From contig QNDO01000036.1 of assembly GCA_003644895.1 (NCBI GenBank), positions 1 to 11,071 on the forward strand: DNA of 11,071 nt. Direction: 5' to 3'. The notes below the pieces were generated by a model. The model searched no databases, was not told the origin of the DNA, and saw only the letters and a program-made list of their open reading frames with translations. The translations under genes were made by a program, and so were the position numbers. This document shows positions 6,872 through 11,071 of this stretch, one piece after another. The stretch's first letter is position 1, and every line of letters begins with the position of its first letter. The DNA comes from Candidatus Hydrothermota bacterium (GTDB taxonomy: Bacteria > Hydrothermota > Hydrothermia > UBA1063).

Positions 6872-8234
6872 TTGTTTCCCTCCTCAAAATCCCTGCTATA
6901 TACAACCAGCTAATACCAGTTATGGCTGCTGTTATAGAACCGGTTACTATACCTATCCACACACCTTGTAATCCTAACTTAAGAGTTTTGGCATAAAAAA
7001 TAGCAGAAGGGAACGAAACAATAAGAACTCGTAGAAAAGTTAGAATAAGGGCATTTATACCTTTTCCCATACCATTGAAAGAAGAAGATGTAAACATTCC
7101 TATGGGTATAAAAATAAAGCTTATACTGGATATTCTTAAGTAGGTTATAATATCTATTCTTAAGGCTTCCATGGAAGGGTCATTGATGAATATTGCTGTA
7201 AGAGTTGGAGCAAATATAAATACTATAAGAGCTATGAAGAATTCCATTTTAACCCCGGTCTTCCAGGCATGTATGATTGCTCTTCTCACCATATCCTTTC
7301 TTCCCGCCCCCCACCATGCCCCGACTATGGAAATTAGAGCTGCAGAAATCCCGAGAGCAGGAAGAATAGCAAGAGACTTTATTCTATTACCTGTTATGTA
7401 AACAGTTACTCCTTGGGGTCCTGCAATATTTAGAATTAAGGAATTGAAAAATAAAATCCCAAGAGACATGGAAAGTTGCGAAAGGGAAGCTGGAAGTCCA
7501 ACCTTAGCTATCTCTTTTATAATTCGAGTCTTAAATTTGAAGATTTTGAGATTAAGTGAAATAAAAGTGTCCTTCTTCATAAAAATCCAGTATATCACCG
7601 GCATGGTGGCAATAAATCTAGAAATAACCGTAGCTATTGCTGCTCCCATGACACCAAGATGTAAAAGGTAGATAAAAATTGGATCAAGAACCATATTTAA
7701 AATGGAGCCCCCTGCCATTGCATACATTGCCCTTTTGGTATCACCTTCCGCTCTCAGAATTGCAGTTAAAATAACTGATAGAAATAAGACAGGGGCCCCC
7801 CCAAAAATGATCCTGGAATATGCTACAGCATAAGGCTGAGATTTTCCCGCCCCCATGGTTTTAAAGATCCATGGTGCCAAAATTACTAGTGGGATAGCTA
7901 TTGAAAAGGAAACGATCATTGAGAATACAATTCCATGCTCTCCTGCAAGATCCGCGCCCCTTTTATCTTTCGCACCTATACTTCTGGATATCAAAGAGTT
8001 GGTCCCTATGCCAATTCCGTTAGAAAGTGCGATTAGTGCGAAGGCGAACGGCTGTGTGAGACCTATTCCTGCTAAGCCGAAAGCAGCCTGTTTCAATCCT
8101 GATACCCAGATGGCATCCACAAAGTTATACAGGGTTTGTATAGCATTCGCTACAATAGTAGGTATTGCAATTTTAAGAAGTGATCTTTCAGGATCCTGGA
8201 GAAGGAGTCTAACTCCTCGTGTTGTCTTATACAC
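6834..8234 (-). CDS. MATE family efflux transporter
   Basis: This is a predicted 12-helix inner-membrane antiporter that exports organic cations or drugs using a Na+ or H+ gradient. The 466 residues show the MATE duplication. The first half has IAIPTIVANAIQTLYNFVDAIWV, with Asp40 at the place of the conserved helix-1 acidic residue, and a GIGIGTNSLISRSIGAKD loop. The second half starts near VGLPASLSQLSMSLG. RAEGDTKRAM and NMVLDPIFIY at the helix 5-6 region are typical of bacterial members. The start is a GTG at 8232-8234, preceded on the minus strand by AAAGAGGTGA with good spacing. It is the first gene of a three-gene operon and is transcribed divergently from the SppA-fusion gene. The substrate is unknown. 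Confidence 0.93.
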   Translation of the reverse strand: MYKTTRGVRLLLQDPERSLLKIAIPTIVANAIQTLYNFVDAIWVSGLKQAAFGLAGIGLTQPFAFALIALSNGIGIGTNSLISRSIGAKDKRGADLAGEHGIVFSMIVSFSIAIPLVILAPWIFKTMGAGKSQPYAVAYSRIIFGGAPVLFLSVILTAILRAEGDTKRAMYAMAGGSILNMVLDPIFIYLLHLGVMGAAIATVISRFIATMPVIYWIFMKKDTFISLNLKIFKFKTRIIKEIAKVGLPASLSQLSMSLGILFFNSLILNIAGPQGVTVYITGNRIKSLAILPALGISAALISIVGAWWGAGRKDMVRRAIIHAWKTGVKMEFFIALIVFIFAPTLTAIFINDPSMEALRIDIITYLRISSISFIFIPIGMFTSSSFNGMGKGINALILTFLRVLIVSFPSAIFYAKTLKLGLQGVWIGIVTGSITAAITGISWLYIAGILRRETNERYDHKGSPKE

Positions 8235-8246
8235 TCTTCACCTCTT

Positions 8247-8282
8247 TTTGAAAGTATAAAAAGCGGTAAGTGAACTTTCAAA
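8247..8282. promoter_or_regulatory. Perfect 9-bp inverted repeat over the MATE promoter: candidate operator
   Basis: TTTGAAAGT (8247-8255) and its exact reverse complement ACTTTCAAA (8274-8282) are separated by 18 nt, with 27 bp between arm centres. The left arm overlaps the -10 box and the right arm the -35 box of the MATE promoter. A regulator bound there would block RNA polymerase on the MATE side. It could also affect the divergent promoter, whose -35 box starts 6 nt away. The long spacer makes an RNA hairpin less likely than a protein-binding site. Confidence 0.45.
8253..8281 (-). promoter_or_regulatory. Predicted promoter of the MATE-GNAT-glycosylase operon
   Basis: On the minus strand a -35 box TTGAAA (8281-8276) is followed after exactly 17 nt by a -10 box TATACT (8258-8253). 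Each matches 5 of 6 consensus bases. The start would fall about 12 nt before the GTG start codon, close to the Shine-Dalgarno. Both boxes lie within the arms of the inverted repeat at 8247-8282. Confidence 0.65.
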
Positions 8283-8287
8283 GATTG

Positions 8288-8316
8288 TTTACAGTGTAAG
8301 CCAAGGGGATTATAAT
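8288..8316 (+). promoter_or_regulatory. Strong predicted promoter of the SppA-fusion operon
   Basis: TTTACA at 8288-8293 (5 of 6) is followed by 17 nt and a perfect TATAAT at 8311-8316. The predicted start near 8322 leaves a leader of about 14 nt that begins at AAAGGAGG (8323-8330), 5 nt before ATG 8336. It is back to back with the MATE promoter, with 6 nt between the two -35 boxes. Confidence 0.75.
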
Positions 8317-8335
8317 AAATTTAAAGGAGGTGTGT

Positions 8336-10510
8336 ATGTGGGCTCTTATTTTGATGACTTTTTTTGAGGGACTTTCAGTTTCAACAGCCCAAAGGAGTGA
8401 TGCTATTCTCTCCAATCCTGCTGGGCTTGGCTTCTCTCCCGGTATAGAAGTAACTTACACGGGTGACGCAGATAATAAGCATAATCTCATGCTTGCCATG
8501 GGGAATATAGGATTATTTTATTCGGTTCAGAATAATGTAAAAAGATATGGGATTGCTGAAGGGATTAAACTGAGTAGATGGATGTATGGGGGATTTGCCT
8601 ATCATCTTGATGAGAGTAAAGAATTGAGTCTCGGGCTTCTTGTAAGACCCTTTGATTTTCTTTCCTTTGGTTATCGATTCAGCAGACTTAAAGAAGAAAG
8701 TTTTAATGTTTTTGGCTTGGGTTTGAGGCCACTGGGCGAGTACTTTACTATCTTTGGAGATGTAATGCTTACGAAAGACTCTATAGATAATTATGTGATA
8801 GGAGGATCTATAGAACCTATCAAGGGATTAAAGCTTTACGGTTTTTACAATAAGGATAAAGAATACCACCTAGGAATTGATTTTGCTGTAGATTTTATTA
8901 GATGGGGCGCCTCTGGAAACAAAGATACCCAGAATTACAGTTTTTCTGTATCAAGAGAGCCCAGAAGAAGCTTCATACCCCATAAGAAGGTTATTACAGT
9001 GAGACTTGAGGGAGGATTCAGTGAAATAAGAGAGTATGGGTTTTTAGGCAAAGTGAAAAAACCTTCCTTTATGGACCTTGTAATCCGCTTAGATTCTTTA
9101 TCCAGAGAAAAAGACATCAAGGGGTTTGTATTTATTCTTAAACCAGCGTATTTTAGTCTGGCACAGCTGGAAGAATTAAAGAATGTTATTGGTAAAATTC
9201 GAGAAAATGGCAAAAAAGTGATTTTTTACGCTGATGTCTATGGAATTGGAGGTTATTTTCTAGCAGCTTCTGCAGATTATATATATTTAAATCCTTCTGG
9301 TGATGTGATGCTGCCAGGTCTATCCAGTACTTCTCTGTTTTTTAGGAGAGCTTTGGACAAGATAGGGGTAAAACCGGAGTTTGATAGAATCGGTAGATAT
9401 AAATCAGCTGTGGAGCCCTTTATTAGCGACACAATGTCAAAATATAATCGGGAACAGATTAAGGTGCTGCTCGAGGACATATATAATGTTATGAAGGGAA
9501 GTATTGAAGGTTTGGATTCACTTCTTGAAACTGCTTACTTCAATGCAGAGGAAGCACTCCGATATAATTTGGTTGATGGCCTTATTTATGAATCAGATCT
9601 TGACAGTATAATAAAACAGGAATTTCCGGGTAAGGTGAAAAAAGAAAGATTGTTCACACGGACGCCATCATATGTTAGAGAAAAATGGGGTGCTCCACGC
9701 TCCTACATAGCATATGTGGTAGCCGATGGGAGTATTGTTACTGGTAAAAGTGGGGAAAGCCCCATCCCCATTCCATTCCTAGGTGGAAGAAGAGTAGGAT
9801 CCGAAACTATCGAGAAAATCTTTGAAAAACTGAGGAAAAATAAAAAGGTGAAAGCCGTAGTATTGAGAGTCAATTCTCCAGGAGGTTCTGCATTGGCTTC
9901 TGAAATTATGTGGAGAGCAATCAGAAGATGTGCAGAAAAAAAGCCTGTAATTGTGAGTATGGGTGGAGTAGCAGCATCGGGTGGATATTACATCTCATCT
10001 GCTGCTACCAAAATCCTTGCAGATAAGACTACAGTAACTGGCTCCGTAGGGATTCTAAATGGTAAATTTGTGATAAAGAACCTCCTTAACAAGTTGGGAA
10101 TCACATTTGAAACTATAAAGATCGGCCCTCACGCAGATGCTTTGTCATCCTTCCGGGAGATGACTCAGGATGAACGGGAAATGATGAGAAAAGAACTTGA
10201 GTGGGGATATAACAAGTTCCTGGACAGAGTTTCCAGAGGAAGAGGATTATCTCCTGACAGTATCAATGTATTGGGTGAGGGAAGGATATGGAGTGGCTTA
10301 AAAGCTTCAGAGGTTGGGCTTGTTGATAGTCTTGGAGGTGTTTTGGATGCAATTTCTCTGGCTAAGGAGCTTTCAGGAGCAAAAGATGCAGCTCTTCTTT
10401 ACATAAAGCCTTTTAAGAAGCCCATCTTCGGCGGTATGCCCATAAGTACATCACTTTTCAAAGAAGAGTATCTTTACTTGGATTTAATTGGAGAAATAAA
10501 ACTCAGGTGA
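8336..10510 (+). CDS. sppA: Predicted outer-membrane beta-barrel fused to SppA (S49) signal peptide peptidase
   Basis: The 724-residue protein has two parts. Residues 1-18 form a short hydrophobic signal-like segment with a plausible STA-Q cleavage. Residues 20-215 follow with an SDAILSNPAGLGF start typical of PorV/FadL-like outer-membrane proteins. About twelve alternating amphipathic strands come next (for example KELSLGLLVRPF, SFNVFGLGLRPL). From about 219 on there is a tandem SppA of the long, E. coli-like type. The general-base Lys356 lies in GRYKSAVEPF, and the nucleophile Ser548 in GGVAASGGYYIS, with NSPGGSA before it. Both catalytic residues are intact and correctly spaced. SppA normally hangs from an inner-membrane helix; here the barrel would place it at the outer membrane facing the periplasm. 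ATG 8336 is chosen for its AAAGGAGG; a GTG at 8330 is less likely. The signal lacks N-terminal basic residues. Confidence 0.87.
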   Translation: MWALILMTFFEGLSVSTAQRSDAILSNPAGLGFSPGIEVTYTGDADNKHNLMLAMGNIGLFYSVQNNVKRYGIAEGIKLSRWMYGGFAYHLDESKELSLGLLVRPFDFLSFGYRFSRLKEESFNVFGLGLRPLGEYFTIFGDVMLTKDSIDNYVIGGSIEPIKGLKLYGFYNKDKEYHLGIDFAVDFIRWGASGNKDTQNYSFSVSREPRRSFIPHKKVITVRLEGGFSEIREYGFLGKVKKPSFMDLVIRLDSLSREKDIKGFVFILKPAYFSLAQLEELKNVIGKIRENGKKVIFYADVYGIGGYFLAASADYIYLNPSGDVMLPGLSSTSLFFRRALDKIGVKPEFDRIGRYKSAVEPFISDTMSKYNREQIKVLLEDIYNVMKGSIEGLDSLLETAYFNAEEALRYNLVDGLIYESDLDSIIKQEFPGKVKKERLFTRTPSYVREKWGAPRSYIAYVVADGSIVTGKSGESPIPIPFLGGRRVGSETIEKIFEKLRKNKKVKAVVLRVNSPGGSALASEIMWRAIRRCAEKKPVIVSMGGVAASGGYYISSAATKILADKTTVTGSVGILNGKFVIKNLLNKLGITFETIKIGPHADALSSFREMTQDEREMMRKELEWGYNKFLDRVSRGRGLSPDSINVLGEGRIWSGLKASEVGLVDSLGGVLDAISLAKELSGAKDAALLYIKPFKKPIFGGMPISTSLFKEEYLYLDLIGEIKLR

Positions 10511-10962
10511 AGCAAGAAAAAGTTTTAGTGAGCGCATGTCTTCTGGGAATACGTACTCGGTACGATGGTTCTGCTTCTGTTTCTCAGAAAGTGCTAAAGT
10601 TATGTAAGACAAAATGCTGTATTCCGGTTTGTCCTGAACAACTTGCAGGTTTTTCAACACCAAGACCCCCAATGGAGTTCAGAGGTGGTGATGCAGAGTG
10701 TGTATTGAAAGGCTGCGGAAAAATCGTGAGAGTGGAATCAGGAGAGGACGTGACACTAAAAATGTTGAAGGGAGCTAAGGAAGCCCTTAAGTTGTTGGAG
10801 ATAACCGGAGGGGTAGCATTTGCAATCCTAAAAGAACGCAGTCCATCCTGTGGTGTAAATAAAGTTTATGTGGACGGCGAAATAGTTGACGGAACGGGAA
10901 TTTTTGCTTATCTTCTTAAAAAAGAAGGAGTTAAGGTATATTCAGAAGAGGAGTTGTCATGA
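10507..10962 (+). CDS. DUF523 family protein, TudS-like thiouracil desulfidase
   Basis: This 151-residue protein is a clear DUF523 (YbbK/TudS) member. VSACLLG (Cys11), PVCPEQLAGFSTPRPP (Cys42) and ILKERSPSCG (Cys115) give the three cysteines that bind a [4Fe-4S] cluster in characterised TudS. TudS removes sulfur from thiouracil, which would suggest salvage of thiolated nucleobases or detoxification. Whether this protein acts on thiouracil is inferred from family only. Extra cysteines at 33, 37, 38, 65 and 70 are notable, the first three in a CxxxCC cluster. The start is a GTG (10507) overlapping the SppA stop as GTGA; the nearest GGAG is 13 nt away, so translation is probably coupled. The next gene overlaps its stop as ATGA. 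Confidence 0.87.
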   Translation: MKQEKVLVSACLLGIRTRYDGSASVSQKVLKLCKTKCCIPVCPEQLAGFSTPRPPMEFRGGDAECVLKGCGKIVRVESGEDVTLKMLKGAKEALKLLEITGGVAFAILKERSPSCGVNKVYVDGEIVDGTGIFAYLLKKEGVKVYSEEELS

Positions 10963-11071
10963 AAGAAAGGATAATAGTTGATACAAGTGTGTTTACAAAT
11001 CCGGATACACGAGTAGTTTTTGGAAAAAGTACCAGAGATGCATTCTGTAAATTCCTTGAGCTTGTGAGAAA
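10959..11071 (+). CDS. RNA ligase partner PIN-domain protein (N-terminal part, cut by window edge)
   Basis: Only the first 37 codons are inside the window. They read through RIIVDTSVFTNPDTRVVFG and on to FCKFLELVR, which fits the start of the MJ_0950-type 'RNA ligase partner' family, a PIN-like protein. The first PIN acidic residue would be Asp8 (VDTSVF). Family members occur mainly in archaea and thermophilic bacteria and co-occur with an ATP-dependent RNA ligase of the Pab1020 type. No activity is firmly established as far as I know. AGGAG at 10949-10953 lies 5 nt before ATG 10959, and the start overlaps the previous stop by 4 nt. Identification rests on a short segment. Confidence 0.72.
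   Translation, partial: MKERIIVDTSVFTNPDTRVVFGKSTRDAFCKFLELVR

Overview
This is an AT-rich, gene-dense bacterial chromosomal window with no mobile elements, RNA genes or CRISPR. The N-terminal beta-barrel of the SppA-like protein carries an 'NPAGL' start of the PorV/FadL-like kind, which points to a diderm. An 'RNA ligase partner' PIN gene, known mainly from archaea and thermophilic bacteria, starts at the right edge. Together these suggest an FCB-affiliated or deep-branching, possibly thermophilic candidate phylum (WOR-3/Stahlbacteria/Hydrothermae-like). This placement is an inference; no marker gene fixes it.

Region 1 (about 47-5286, + strand): a good sigma-70-type promoter and an 11-bp imperfect dyad precede a possible 19-codon leader ORF. 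A tightly packed run follows: TauE/SafE-type permease, class III PLP aminotransferase, LuxE-like acyl-protein synthetase, compact LuxC-like acyl reductase, QueD-like 6-carboxytetrahydropterin synthase and QueE 7-carboxy-7-deazaguanine synthase. Gaps and overlaps range from 35 nt of overlap to 12 nt of gap, so this looks like one operon. LuxE plus LuxC make up a carboxylic acid reductase system. An adjacent aminotransferase could turn the aldehyde into an amine, giving a possible acid-to-aldehyde-to-amine module with a permease. QueD and QueE are consecutive steps toward preQ0/queuosine-type bases.

Region 2 (5293-8281, - strand): a MATE efflux transporter, a GNAT acetyltransferase and an Fpg/Nei-type DNA glycosylase form an overlapping operon. 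Its promoter core elements sit inside a perfect 9-bp inverted repeat. It converges on region 1 with only 6 nt between stop codons.

Region 3 (8288-11071, + strand): a strong promoter, divergent from the MATE promoter, drives a predicted outer-membrane beta-barrel fused to a two-domain SppA (S49) peptidase. It is followed with 4-nt overlaps by a DUF523/TudS-like protein and the truncated RNA-ligase-partner PIN gene. Region 1 shows two regulatory candidates at its 5' end, and regions 2 and 3 share a 101-bp divergent promoter region.

The most interesting items are the barrel-SppA fusion, the aminotransferase-LuxE-LuxC cassette, the Ala at the catalytic N-terminus of the Nei-like glycosylase, and the two promoter dyads.
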